Source: Marisa cornuarietis (taxonomy: Eukaryota; Mollusca; Gastropoda; Architaenioglossa; Ampullariidae). Taken from it: DNA of 64,000 nucleotides. The stretch lies in assembly GCA_004794655.1 (NCBI GenBank), contig SMMW01000618.1, positions 1,922,001 through 1,986,000 of the forward strand, in the 5' to 3' direction. Numbering within the stretch: the first letter of the stretch is position 1; each line of letters begins with the position of its first letter. The notes under the pieces were generated by a model, which was given only the letters and a program-made list of their open reading frames with translations, had not been told where the DNA came from and made no database searches. A program made the position numbers and the translations under genes. Of this stretch, positions 24,118-36,741 are shown one piece after another.

Positions 24118-24190
24118 TTTTACATCTAGCCCTCGATCTAAGGAAAGGAAGCTGAAATACTACTTAACTACAAAACAAAGCATTAAGGAG
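24118..24190 (+). repeat. Dispersed repeat piece with TACATCTAGCCC core, copy 2
   Basis: A T-run is followed by TACATCTAGCCCTCGATCTA and ACTACTTAACTAC. It matches 8430-8480 over about 45 bases and 35880-35898 over the core. Confidence 0.5.
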
Positions 24191-24452
24191 GAAAATTAGA
24201 ATATGTACAAAGATTGGGCTAGTTTTCTAATTTGACTAGTGAATAAGTCACATACGGTTGAAGAGATAAATGATTAGGGTACTATGACGCAGCGGACCCA
24301 TCTGTTGAACGGGGTACCTGAACCGTTAGGGGGGAAAGAAAAGCAAGGAGAGAAAGTTAGACGGGGCTACAAAAAGAGATTACCTTCTCCGCGCATAGTG
24401 TGGTTTCTAACGCATTATTTCTCAATGACTGAAAGTTTACGGAACTGCTTTA

Positions 24453-24742
24453 ACCTTTATCAGCTTTAGGGGAAGCGGATGTCCGAGTGGTTAGAGCGCT
24501 GGCGTCCGAACTGAGAGCAAGCTGGTTCAATTCCCGATAAGTGCAGCAAACTTTCCCCCCAGTCGACCCAGCTGGCGGAAATGTGTACCTTACTCTATAG
24601 AGGGTTGGGGAAGGTAGCGAGGGAGAGGAGATGGGCACCGCCCTTATGTAAAGCTGGCCGAGAGAAAAGTGAGGTCTCTAACACCTCACCCCCAAACGAC
24701 CTGAAAAGGTTAGGGGGATGACCTTTACCTTTATCAGCTTTA
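24453..24742 (+). mobile_element. tRNA-headed SINE, copy 2, with 16-bp target-site duplication
   Basis: The element (24469-24726) has a tRNA-like head GATGTCCGAGTGGTTAGAGC, a perfect B box GGTTCAATTCC, and the same body and GACCTTTACC-type tail as copy 1. ACCTTTATCAGCTTTA occurs at 24453-24468 and again, identically, at 24727-24742, so the ends and the duplication are exact. An intact B box and a perfect duplication indicate a younger insertion than copy 1. Confidence 0.93.
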
Positions 24743-25866
24743 CCCCTCGCCTCTCCGTCTGCCTAGGTAAGTGTTTGTTTGAGAGAGAGAGAGAGATGGA
24801 TTATATTCACAGTAGGCCATCAGCTATGACTACAGTTGAAGAGAAAAATGCATACATTAAAGATTACATGCAAACTTCACATCAAAGTAAACAAAACAAA
24901 TACATTATAAAACTGCGATTTTGTTTCTACATTTGCTCTCTGGTGAGCTACATAACGATTGATGAATACACACAACTATAAATTCTGGCTGTACATGATA
25001 TTACACAGTTCTTGTGGAACAGCATGCAGTAGCTAAAGGGGCCAGTACTCATCAGTAAATACTGGTTTTATTCACATCGCAGATCTTTTGTTAGTTGGTA
25101 CGGGCTGGTGAAGTAAGTAGCAAAGTCATTGTACTGTGTGTATCAAAATTGTGAATATATGTTGAATTAAAAATATGCACTTAAAATATTACTTAGAAAT
25201 ATATTTTGATTTCACAAACTGTCAAATAAGTTTCTGTATTTTTGGTGTCCGTATAAACGAAACGGGTCATGCATGACGAATGACCTTAACTAAAAACCTA
25301 CCCTTCTTTCGTACCTAGAATTATTTCTCTTGATGCTACACTGTTGAATTTGTGGGAAAGATGTTAATATTGTATATTATGTACGTGATATAACCTTATT
25401 GTCTATATGCCGTGTGATTTAATAAAAAAAATAAAATGATACCAAGTGAGAGGAGGGGAAGCAAGTGAGAGATAATCAGTGACTTGGCTGACTCATTTTC
25501 TTTTCTTCTGATGTTGCCACCGGCAATAATCTAGTCTCATCATAAAAAGTGACTTCAGCTGCCTCATCGAGTGTGAGACTAGACAGCCACCAGAATCGTA
25601 GCTTTGTCTTTCTTCATGACGAATACCAGGCGGCTCACTTCAAAGGGGATTGCTGGGCCAGTCATTTGTGAGCCAACCTGCCCACCTTCCCTCCTCTGCT
25701 CTCACTCACCCCCCCCCCCCGACCACCCCTCCATTATTGCGTTATCTTCCTTTTTCAGCTGCCAAAAAATCGGCGAGCATTTTGTCGGCTAGTTTGTCAA
25801 GGACTGATAACTCAATGCAGAGAAGAGGAGCCGGGAGTTTGTGGCCGTGTGTAAAGGCGGAGTTCA
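24743..25866. other. Noncoding stretch
   Basis: It is AT-rich to about 25500, then includes a C-run and CCACCCC-rich patch near 25706-25730. No recognisable gene. Confidence 0.4.
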
Positions 25867-26132
25867 GGGGCCAGTTGCACGACACATTTCTAATTTTAAA
25901 CACTTTTAGGCCTTAACTCTATTTATATAATCAGTTTAAAGTGCACACCACAATTTTAGAATTTTTAACACTAAAACTGCTTTAAGTAAGATAAAATTGT
26001 TTAAGTCTGACTTTCCGTCCTGTCAGTACAATTTTTTGTATGTTTTTCTGCAATGCATCAAATTGGCTAAGAAGAGATTTTGCTTCTTTAGAACAGTTTT
26101 AAGGTTTAGAAACGTATTGTGCAACTGGCCCC
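25867..26132 (+). mobile_element. MITE family 1, copy 2, complete, 14-bp terminal inverted repeats
   Basis: The left end GGGGCCAGTTGCAC (25867-25880) and right end GTGCAACTGGCCCC (26119-26132) are perfect inverted repeats around 238 bases of AT-rich noncoding DNA. The interior matches copy 1 at 15833-16079. Size, termini and lack of an ORF fit a miniature inverted-repeat transposable element. I could not identify a clear target-site duplication, so the superfamily is open. Confidence 0.9.
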
Positions 26133-26469
26133 AGATGATTTTCCGCTTTCTTCAGTACCTGGGCTAAAATGTTGGGAGAAATCCTAGAAATTTGGCATCC
26201 AAGTATATCATTGTCAATATGTCAGCCACGTTCAAATGCAGAAAATCTTTTTCTGGTGAAAATTATTTGTAATTTCATATAGACCAGATTGTAACATTCA
26301 AAGTAGCCATCAAACTATTAAGTCAGCAGAAATCAAAGATCTTTATAAATGGAGCTTAATGCATATGATTGTATTGTGCAATATGATCCGGATTTAACAT
26401 TTCCAACATGCTTAATACAACTACCTTTCCATGTGTATAATTATTATGCTTAAATGAAGGAGGTAGCGG

Positions 26470-27040
26470 TGGTAAGAGATTGTCTGACCCACAACAAAAC
26501 CCACGACCACCACACTTCCATTTCTGTCGGTGGAAGGCCGATTTGTAACCTACGCTTTGCAGACGACGTAGATCTGTTAGCAGGTACTAATACAAAAACA
26601 AAAATACAGCAGACTGACAGTTCGAAGGCATGTGGAATGGAGACCCACACTGATAAGAGCAAAGTCATAGTCACTGGCAACGGCAAATGAATGGGGTACA
26701 GCTCGACTAGATAAGCAGCTTTAAGTACTTGGGAGCCACACTCTCTCAGGACGGCAGCTCCACGACAGAGATCCGTATCAGGATCGCAATAGCAATGGCA
26801 GCGATGGCTTAGCTGTATCGGTCTGGCGCAGCCACATCAGTTTTACTACAAAGTACAGAGGAAGAACTGGCTTACGAATGTCAAAGACTGGACTGGTCGT
26901 CCTGTGCAGGATCTGCTCACTGTCGACTAAACTAAGCATGAATGGCGGGGCTTGTTAGATGCCACGTTTATCCATGTAGATGTACTTCCCCTGCCCCCAA
27001 CGCTTGGGTACCAGTCAAGGGACGAATGACTGACTACAGC
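26470..27040 (+). mobile_element. Internally deleted RTE-like LINE ORF2 remnant
   Basis: The first part reads HHTSISVGGRPICNLRFADD followed by VDLLAG, containing the F-A-D-D polymerase motif. Then come ACGMETHTDKSKV and, after a frame change, FKYLGATLSQDGSSTTEIRI. At about 26840 the text jumps from the post-polymerase region straight to RKNWLTNVKDWTGRPVQDLL, which normally lies some 100 or more residues later near the C-terminus. The copy has therefore lost an internal block and carries several stops. Confidence 0.85.
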
Positions 27041-27689
27041 AACAAAGTAATCAGGGATGGAAATTTGCTGTTTGTTATGAATAAATTTAGCACAAACCTG
27101 TCACATTAGGCGGTGCAGTATGCATTTGAAGTGACTGTTTTGCTTTCCAGTATCGTCCAGTATCGTATCAACGCACGTTTGTGACAAAAATATGTTAATA
27201 GTTATACATACAATTTATTTTACGGAGATGTTTCTCCTGTGTTTCAAAAAGGATCTAAAACAGTGCGTTTGCGTTTAATAATTGTGGAGTTTATTAGTAA
27301 TCATCACCTCTAGGACCAATTCCAGAATTTCATTACATAAAACCCTCTGAAATTTTACACCTTGCCCTTCTACAATGGGCGTTCGGAGCAACAGACGGAA
27401 AGCATAATAATGAAACTGGATTCTCAGTACGAAAATGTAAAAATCATTAGACACATTTTTTGATGATTTTTTTTCCCATGCTTCCCCTTCCCTCTCTTAC
27501 ACACTTTAAAGTTACCAAAGTAATCGAAAAAAAACTTTGGTACTCTTGACAATTAACCACATTGGCTCCCAAATCACGAGATGTCCATTCTAGCGTATTC
27601 ATGTCATTTGACACTATACTCTGATCTCCCCATTTCCATTATCATCATTCGTCTGCCCTTAATTTATTATTTTATTCATTTTGAATGCG

Positions 27690-27960
27690 TCAGCGTTGGT
27701 TGCTGTTACAAAGATCCGGGTTTCCCTCAAACCCGTGACGTTGGCCCCGTCAGTCCCTTGACTGGTCCGGTCGCTGGGGGAGGCACATGGACAGACCCGG
27801 CAGGTGACAAGAACTGCCACTTAACCCTGTCTTGGGCGATAGTAAACAGGTCCTGCTTAGGGTGACCTGTCCACAACGCCGTTTACAGTTAAAAGTAACG
27901 GCACGTACTGAGCATGAGACCCCCAACCCTGCTTTGCCTCCCTCCAAAAATATGATACGA
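27690..27960 (+). repeat. Unclassified GC-richer repeat-like segment
   Basis: A GC-rich island in AT-rich DNA contains ATCCGGGTTTCCCTCAAACC, CCCGGCAGGTGACAAGAACT and GGGTGACCTGTCCACAACGC. It looks like part of a dispersed retroelement and shares short words with the segment at 143-480, but no ends or coding domain are visible. Confidence 0.35.
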
Positions 27961-30900
27961 CGTTGTGACTTAAGGCACGCTAGGGTTTTTTTTTTAATTA
28001 ACGAACATTTAGATTAAGCAAACTATTTACAGTTCAAACTAATATTCGTAAGGGTGTCCCAGTACAATCCATATACTGCACAGTGCTACTTTGTTACATC
28101 AGCCATCCACACACACGCATGCGCGTTCAATCCTCGTGCTGCATGTTCGTTTCTGCTTCTTAATCTCTTCCACAACGCAGGTTCTAAGCTTGTTGCGATC
28201 CTTCACTGATGGTTGGCGTTGCGTCGCCCCGGTCCTCAGAGATGAACAAGTTTACAGCAGACAGACACGGCATACTGCTGAATTCTCCATTAGGATGCCC
28301 CGTTCGGTGGTAGGTCGTCACCTTTGCACTCTATCCACTTCCAAGTTCAGGGAGCAAAAACTGCTTCCACTGCGACAAGTACATTCCGTTCCAGTCCAGT
28401 GACGTTACGTGGTGGTTTTCTTTTTCTTAGTGACTGCTTGCACACTCGACTGGACTGATGCAACAGCACCCAACAGTGTGCGCCGAGGTATGCAAAACTA
28501 CTCATAGTCGCTAAACGATTACTTACCTGATGGGTCTGATCTTTCTCGACTCCGTTACGTTGGAGTACGAGCTAAGACCCAGGCGTTTTCTTCTTTTCTG
28601 AGAACGGATGACTCCTCCAGCCGACCTTAGCGTCGAGCTTCCACCTCAAAGAGAAAGGCGAAATCGTGTTTCCCACCCAGTGGTCACGCTGTCTTCGGAC
28701 AACAGCCAGCAGTTTCGACGATTCGTTGTCACTGACTGGACTTGCTGTAAATAGGGTGGCGGGGACGACTGTTCATCCTGTCGACTTATGCGACCATGGA
28801 TGCTTATTTCCCACGACCCCTTGTCTGGCTGACCTCAGTGGCAAAACTACTCTTTTGTGCTTTCTGTTCTGACTGTAGTTCGCATCTCCTGAGGAATATG
28901 AGGAAGTATGTTTGGACTTTGTACTTCAACCTTAAGCCGAATCTGCACCCTGATGACAGTAAGATGTCTTTATCAAATACTGACGCTTCGTCTGACTACA
29001 TTCTGAACTGCTGTGGAGAAAACACAAGGTAATTCAGCCCATTGGCTATATCTGGGAGATTCTCATGTCCCACCTGCATACCCACACATAACAATGGCAT
29101 TCAACTGTTCAAAGAGTAAGACTAAATTTTTTCTGTAACCGTTGTTTATAATTATCTGACTCATTCTCCCCTGTCTCTGTCTCTAGCTCTGGCGTCCCTG
29201 TCTCCCCACTGTGCATATTGTATATATTCATATCCCATTTCTTTTTTTTTTCAAATCGTTGCTTTCTTGCAGTGTCGTGAAGGGACATTTTCTAGGTGTC
29301 GGAAGTGTAGAAGGGCTGCTGTACTAATCTCTTTTTTGTTCAGAGAGGAAGGGCGACAATTTTAATCAGGTGGTGTCAACGTAAGGGAAGGGATACAAAA
29401 AGCGCTTATTTTGTCTTCCTTCTTTTTTGTTAATTATTATTTTTTCATTTTCTCGGAATGGATGGGACGAGAAAAGTTATCGTACGTCGCTTGCAGTAAG
29501 CATTGTGGCGGGCGGGCTTGTTGACTATGATGATAACGATAAGGAGGAGAACAGTGATGACGACGACGACAATGATGCCGGTAGTTATGATGGTGGTGGT
29601 GGTGGTTATGGGTAAAGAGGTTTTTTTTATAGTACATAACATAGTATTTATTGTTTACTGAGAGTCCTGAGAACTGCCTACTGTAGGATTGTTTAATTCT
29701 CCAAAGTAATATTTTTTTGATAGCTCTTAAGTTTCATGTTTTACAATGATCACATTAATGAGTTAAAATTACACGACTTCTGTATCTTTTAGCTTCCATT
29801 AATTATTAATTTACATTATTCACTTAAATGTCATCAGTATGGCACTTTAAATCGTACGATACGCTACCAAGTACGGGTGAACTTAAAAGAGAATAAGCTG
29901 GTAAAAATACTTGTACTTCGTTTTGTTTAATAATGCGTCTGAATGTATGAATAGCATTTCTTTGTCCAAAGAAACATCCACAGACTATCGGCGACCCTTC
30001 ATCTGTCCATCGATTCACTATTAACAGCGACTTGTTCTCGCTATCGGTTACTGCAGTTAAAGTTAATCAATCAACTAAACGCGTGTCAGAGGCGCAGAAC
30101 CCCCCTTCCCGCTCCCTCCCTGACTTTCCCATTACAATTAGTTCAGAGTTCACCCGGGTCTGTTTACTGGATGGCGATGGTGAAAGGCGGTAACTGGAGG
30201 TTATCAGGGATCTCTGAAGCTAACTGCGTATCAAGCTCATTCTATCGCTACACATATTGTGTTCTACCACTCAGTTTCCATTCTATCCCATGATACTCTG
30301 CTGCTTTGGGTTGCGTGTTTGCCTGTTTGCTTACTTTCCTTTTGTTCTGCGCATGCGTGAAGTGTCTGGAGACTTTATAAAATGAAAGAGCCGCTCACGC
30401 ACAAAACTGTGGGTTCAGGGTTACAGCTCGTGAGGTCGCACTGGCTGGCATGCAGTTAGTGAAGTATTGTTTATTCTCTGTGGATTTCAGCTTCCAATGC
30501 TCATTAGCAGCGTGGTCGATCTCTTACTGCGTTTTGTTCAAGTTTGAGAGTCAGAACCATAATTTAAAATCGCATTCAAGATGTAACTTATAATCATGAT
30601 TGTCATCATAATCATTACTAAAGTTCTCTCTCTCTCTCTTCGTTTGTGTTTATGTGTCTCTGTCTGCTCCACTCCGGCTAACATTCCTTTCTACTCAGTT
30701 TGTGACACAGGCGCCGGAACTCCTGATTGAATGGGCAGCATGGACGATATGGTTGTGTCGCTGTCAGAAAAAGCAGACAAGGGAGGTTAAAGACCACCCC
30801 GAATGCAAACGCATGTTGCGTTCAAAATGTCTCATTCGTAGCATTAATTAGCTCCTAAAGTGCAAAATTTTAAAAAGAAAAATCGGTTTTCGAGAACTTT

Positions 30901-32876
30901 AGAGAAACGCCGCGGTTCAAAAGCCGCCCAGCCGAAGCATGGGGACTGACGTCAGTTTGGTGCATAAGCAAAAACACCTGCGCTTTACACTGCAGCATGA
31001 CTAAGCAAGCACGTCTGCCAAACGAGGCTCAGACAATGTCGGATTCAAAACGGAAGTATAGGCAACATTCGTGCTATTTTTGAATACATACGACCTCAGC
31101 TTTGATTATTTCCTAACTAATGGTATATTTTGTGCGTAACGGCTTTAGTACTAGCCAAGCTGCACCAGACTCACCCGCCCACGATCGGCACCATGCATCG
31201 GAGTGTTGGGTAATGTAAGACAAGGGTTTCTGAGTAAAACCAAAAGAAAAAGTGGTCGGCACTGTTGGACAGGTAAAGCTTTCTGTCTGCTCACTGTTAT
31301 TTCATTTTCCCATTTACCAATGGTCAGTCGACCTTTTAAAACAGGCGCGCTGAACCTTCCGGCTGCTGGTGAGTCTAGAACAGTTTACTCCTTTTACTAA
31401 TTATTTCAGTGTGTGTGTGTGTGTGCGCGCGCGCGCCGTACAAGTCCCTATGGTTTAATCAGAATAATCCCATTTATACTAAGTTCCTTCCTTAAATTCA
31501 AAGTTCGTAGATTAAATTTGGTTTGTGAATTTTACTTTCAAGAACTTTTATAGTAATTTTTGTAATTTTACTTTAATTTTTTATTGTAATTACCCATTAC
31601 GTAATGCATTACCAGTAGTTCCAGATGAACATCAACACAAAGCAAACCTTTGGCAAAGATTTTGTCATCACTGACATTGACGTAGTTTTTGTTTCGCGTC
31701 ACTGACGTAGACGTCATTTCATGGGCCACCGAAGAAAAAAAAAACTACGAAGCTTGGGGACAGTATGTGACGAGTTAGGACATCTCTCATAGCACTTGAC
31801 TACAGCAGCAGCACCTGCACTTGGTGTCCGTGTACTTTGTTCATTGTGGTGCTTCGGGTTCTCTAGGCAAAAATATTTTCACCAATATTTTATACATTTA
31901 GCTTAGTGACTTCAAGGCCGTCAAAAATTGTGTTTATGACACACATACCGTTACACGCTTTTATCGCGTGTCTGACCACCCCGGGTGGCATAATACTAAT
32001 CGCTTTCCTGCACTCGAACAGGTTTAAAAGGCGTGCTTACGCAAGCGGATATTTCACAAACAGCTGCGCGTAAGACTCTGCAATTTACAAAGTACATATA
32101 TTTTGCCATTATCTATCGATAACTATAAAGAAATTCAACCATTCTGTATGGTCTTTAAATTGCTTCACGGATGTTTCAGCGATGTGCTCAAAACAAACAA
32201 ATAATTGATGAGCGCATCCTCCTTCCCAATCTAGCCCGTCCATCTATCTCACTCTTTCCCCGCTTTCCTTCTTTTCTCCTGACTCTTCCCCACTCTTTAC
32301 TCAACTCCTCCTCCCTCTCTTTTTTCTCACTCCTTCCCCTCCTCCCTCCCCTGTATGTCTTCTCACCTCTCTCACTTCTTTTTTTTCCCCCCAACTATTT
32401 TCTCTTTTATTGTTTCGAAGACTCCAGCGAAAGCAAAGTTTAGTTTGTAAATCTGTATCTGTACTGGTTATTGAAAGCGCGAATGTGATTTGAGTGTATT
32501 ATAGACGTTTTCTTTCGTAATATGTATGTTTTATCAGTGGTTTTCTTTCTTTATTTGTGCTTATTGTAAGGGGTTTTCTTACGTGATTTTATTTTGCACC
32601 TGCATAGCTCAAGGATTATGTCGTAAAAACATGATTAGTCGAGTGTGGCTCAAGGTACTAATCGATGATTAAGTACCTTCAGTTCTAATCATCACCATCC
32701 CGATAAACGAGCGAGACGGACAAAGTGCACTTCGCCATTCCTCACCCTCAGCCCCCACTAACACTCTCTCCCTCCTCCGAGCACTTAAGCTGAAGCACTT
32801 TTATGTCCTTTAACTGTTGACCTTTTTTCTTCCTAGGAACCGAACATTCGTTGCCATAGGGAAAAGTAATAGAAAT

Positions 32877-32928
<52 letters not shown>

Positions 32929-33220
32929 CACACACACTGCAGAGCGAGTACGAGAGTGAGAGAGAGAGGCAGGGAGTTTATGTCATGTAGGCTAATGGAC
33001 TCCTTACATTCTGTTGGCACATGCTCGGAAAGATTCCAAGGTGAGAGGTACTTTTACGTTTAACTTCGCCTGCATTTCTTTGCTCGTTAAAGCTGCCTTG
33101 ACTCATGTTAGTCGTCCGCTAAATCGTTGATTTTTAAGAGCTTGTCAAGCAGTAGAAGGCACAAAAACAGACCCTTAAATCACTAGCAAGACTCGAGGGA
33201 TTGCGCGAGCGCATGCACGA
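27961..33220. other. Noncoding stretch with scattered regulatory-type words
   Basis: No gene was recognised. It contains a (GAT)/(GGT) tract at 29528-29610, (GT)n(GC)n at 31411-31437, a pyrimidine-rich block at 32215-32400 and (CA)n at 32876-32925. An NRF1-like TGCGCATGCGTG sits near 30348-30359 and a palindromic CTGACGTCAG (CRE-type) at 30946-30955, but no transcript can be inferred from them. Confidence 0.4.
32876..32925 (+). repeat. (CA)n microsatellite
   Basis: About 24 CA units are almost uninterrupted; a shorter CA run follows near 32930. Confidence 0.96.
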
Positions 33221-33336
33221 ACTCTCTCTCTCTTTCTCTTACATATAACATTTTCCACACACTATTCTTCTTATCTCACACTCTCACATTATTTTTTATC
33301 TTCTCATTCTCTTTCTTAGCTGATTTAACTAAATGT

Positions 33337-33640
33337 AATAATAATAATAATAAATGAAGATTTTTATAGCGCATATTCACACTCATAGAGAGAATGCTCT
33401 TAGCGCTTAAAACGGGGAAGAGACATGGACTACGTGGATAGAACACGAGGGACGGAAGAATAAACAACATTACTGACGACAAACAGAAAACAAAGATAGA
33501 AAACATAAAAAGGCACCAAGTAACAGGAACAGAGAATATAGGGATTCTGCAGAGAAAGATGGGTAGAAAAGATTGCCCTCGAGGCCTCAAACAAGATGAA
33601 CTTGTAGTCTCGCACTTTTTTCTCTGTTTATTAATGAGCT
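33337..33640 (+). repeat. Dispersed repeat family 2, copy 1 (TATAGCGCATAnTCACACTC)
   Basis: An (ATA)n run leads into TTTTTATAGCGCATATTCAC, CTCTTAGCGCTTAA, GAGACATGG, AGAAGAATAAACAACA and ACAAGTAACAGGAAC-like words. The same words occur in the same order at 55283-55560. It is noncoding, about 300 bases, lies immediately upstream of the LINE remnant, and is of unknown class. Confidence 0.75.
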
Positions 33641-33689
33641 GACTTGTGAAGTTATAAATAGGGGATGCCATGGTATTCATTTCTCTTCA

Positions 33690-35250
33690 GACTTTATACA
33701 AATGTTCATTTTACTTTTTGCCGATGATGTAGCCTTGTTTTCCGATATGGTAGTGGGTTTGCAGAATCAGCTAAATATCCTGAAAAATATGACTAAACAC
33801 TTAGAACTTGAAGTAAATTTTGTTGAATCGAATATTGTAGTTTTTAGAAACGGTGGTTTTATTTCAAAGAATGGAGAATGGTTCCTGGAACACAGAAAAG
33901 TAACTATTGTCAATACTTACAAATATCTTGGATTGTTTTTGTCAACTCGTTGTGTCTTTACTCATGCCCTACAAGACCTTGCAGGAGAACCACGGAAAGG
34001 AGTAGCAAGTATCCTGAAAGTTTTATGGTCTTTAGATTATCGTAACCCATCATTATTCTTTAAATTGTTCGATAGCCAAATACAAGTAATTCTTTATATG
34101 GCTCTGAAATATGGGGGCTTATATATAATGTTTGCCATTAAACGGTTTCTGGGACCCCAAATGCGGTAGTTTACGGTGATTGTGGAAGTTATCCGCTTTA
34201 TATATGTACATTACACAAGATGCATTAGATGCTTAGAATGACTCATCCCCCTTAGAACCGTCTACCCAAGAAAGCATTAGTAATGTTAGGAAAGTTTCTT
34301 CAAAACAATAAAACAACTTGGCTGCATCAAGTTGAATCAAATAACACTCTACAAATTTGGTTTTGGTGTCGTTTGGGAAAATCAAGGCGTTGAGAATGTA
34401 AAACAATTTTTAAGGGAGTTTAAATTGAGGTTTGTAGACTGTCATCAACAGGGCTGGCACATCAACTCACCAGAAGCTTAAGTTATTCTGTATATTCTTC
34501 TTTTAAAACATTTCGCTTAGTCCATATCTCTTGCCTCAGACATATGGGTGTTAGAGACACCTTAGTCAGATGTAGACTAGGTATAACGAATCTTTAGTGT
34601 AATAAATTTAGGTGCTTTAAACAACAGTTCTCTTTGTAATTTCCTTTATGTTACTGTGACGAGACTAGACTTCACTTTGTACTTGTTTGTCCTAGGTATA
34701 CCGATATGAGAGAAGAGTATATTCCACCCAAGTTCTATAAATTTCCAACTCACTTTAGATTTTCTGTTCTTATGGCTGATAATAATCCAGGCACAACCCG
34801 TCGATTTGCTATTTACCTCTTCAAAGCATTAGAACAGAGAAACGAGGATGTGACACACTTGTTTTCATTTGTATAATTTTGAATATGTAGAACCCACTTA
34901 CGCAATATGGTTTTATTTATGCATTAACAGTGTAATAAAGTCATGTGATTTTACCCTCTTGATATGGTCCGTTGGTCAAATCAGCAAAAGAATGTTCTTT
35001 CAAGCACATATTTTTTGTTTTCTCTTTCTGTCTCTTTTACATATAATTTTTTACACACGCTGTCCTCTTTACCTGTCAAAGTCTCACACATTATTTTTCT
35101 ATTCCCTCACATTCTCACTCTCTCTCTTTCTCGCCCACACACAGACACACACATGCTTTGCTTTACGCTTTGTATACACATACAATGTGTTGGTGTTCTT
35201 TTATACCCTTCAAAAGAGGCGAAGGCCCTCCGGAATAAATAAGTAAATCA
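33690..35250 (+). mobile_element. Degraded non-LTR retrotransposon (reverse transcriptase to 3' tail)
   Basis: An open frame at 33702-34169 contains LLFADDVALFSDMVVGLQNQ (polymerase A-D-D motif), KSNIVVF-like VESNIVVFRNGG and YKYLGLFLSTRCVFTHALQD, all standard reverse-transcriptase landmarks. After a stop at 34169, similarity continues in shifting frames through about 34860 (for example EEYIPPKFYKFPTHFR near 34715 and RRFAIYLFKALEQRN near 34800, the usual ORF end). The 3' untranslated part ends near 35245 with AAGGCCCTCCGGAATAAATA and an AAATAAGTAAAT tail. The 5' half is missing. It has no intact ORF2 and is inactive. Confidence 0.88.
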
Positions 35251-36741
35251 AAATCTCCATCCTTTCTCTCATTCTCACACACTCTGTCTCATTCATTCTT
35301 TCTCTCTCCCACATACACACACGCGACCATACAACTATGCGCGCTCCCTACCCCCTCGCCCTAACACACACACACACACACGACTGTAGATATCCTGACA
35401 CCTGCACACCCCTGTATGTGTGCCTTCACACCTACCCGGGAGGCGTCAGCGATAATGGAACGGTTCAACTGATCTTTGCAGACTTGTCAGTGAGGCCAGA
35501 AAAGCAGACGCAGATTCTGGCCCAGCCGCGCGATAAGACTGAGGAAGATCCAGAGAGAAAAGTTTGCAACCAGCAGACACGTTCTCACATATCTGTAGAC
35601 ACAACCAAGTTTGTTTTCCAGACAGATGCATTGTTGCTATTTTCGCTTGCACAATAGTTGTTAGCGCCTCAGTGCAGGCATACACAACATGTTAAAGCGG
35701 CGATTACTGTTTGCGGTTTGAGAAGAGAGACAGTCATTGAGCTGAAAGAGGACGAGATACGATGTGCACATACGATACATACACGCGCGCACGCAAACAA
35801 ATGTATACACATACTTACATAGACACAGAGACACTGACAACATAAATTTGTTATTAACAAGAATAATAACAAAAAATACTCTTTTTTACATCTAGCCCAA
35901 GAGAAAGAGAGACAGAGATAGCGAAAGATGAAGAAACAGACGAAAAGTGTGCTGAATAATTTGTATAGTCTGACACTAACGTGCTTTTTTTTTATTCGGG
36001 CTTCTTTAGTTTTGTAGCTGACACAGGTTATATCAGTTTACCACCAGTCAGTGATCCAATGCTGTTTCTTGAGGTAATCATTATTAAAGATTTTTCATAA
36101 TGTTCCCAACATACATTTTGCAAAAGACGGGTTTGTTCTCATTCTCTCTCATCGTGCGAGTGCTTGGTGGATCGAGAAGTGCTAACGGAATCCCGGCAGA
36201 ATGCTCAAACTGCTTCCAGTATATGGTTGGAAGCTTCTTTACAATACCTTGGGGAAAAAAATTTAGCTGGCACTACAACATTTGTCTGTACACGGGGGAG
36301 TGGATGGGTAGGGGTGATCTGTTAGCCTGGCGCTGGTCATAATTTTTATTTGCGCCTTTCACCATTCCTCGCTTCCACAACGTATCCTCTAGTTTTTGTA
36401 ACCAGACAGAGTCTATATCTCTCGGCCTTCCTGCGGTATAGGTCCATGGCCGTCGTCTTGGATGTAAAAGGTACTTGCAAGCAGATGAAAAGAAGTGAGA
36501 AAGTTTCTACCTGTACTTCAGATGCTCTTACTGTCGGCGCAGTTAGCAAGTGTGGGAGCACGTGTTTGTAATGCGTGCCTGTGCAGAGCAGATTAAACTC
36601 ACGTAGAGCTGCTCTGTTAACTTTTGAGTGTAAATAGCAGCAGAAGAAACTCTTTGAAGAATGCAGTGATCTAAGTGTTACTTGGGAGAGAAGTGAGGGA
36701 GGGAGGGGTTTTCAGAATACTTGCCTTAAAGACATTACATA
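35251..36741. other. Noncoding stretch
   Basis: CT- and CA-rich low-complexity DNA runs to about 35390, and a repeat fragment with the TACATCTAGCCC core lies at 35887-35898. The rest has no recognisable coding content. Confidence 0.4.

Noticed and set aside
29427..29615. Frame with Asp-rich and Gly-rich tail (possible acidic exon)
   Set aside because: Coincides with a decayed GAT/GGT triplet array; no acceptor and no conserved text upstream.
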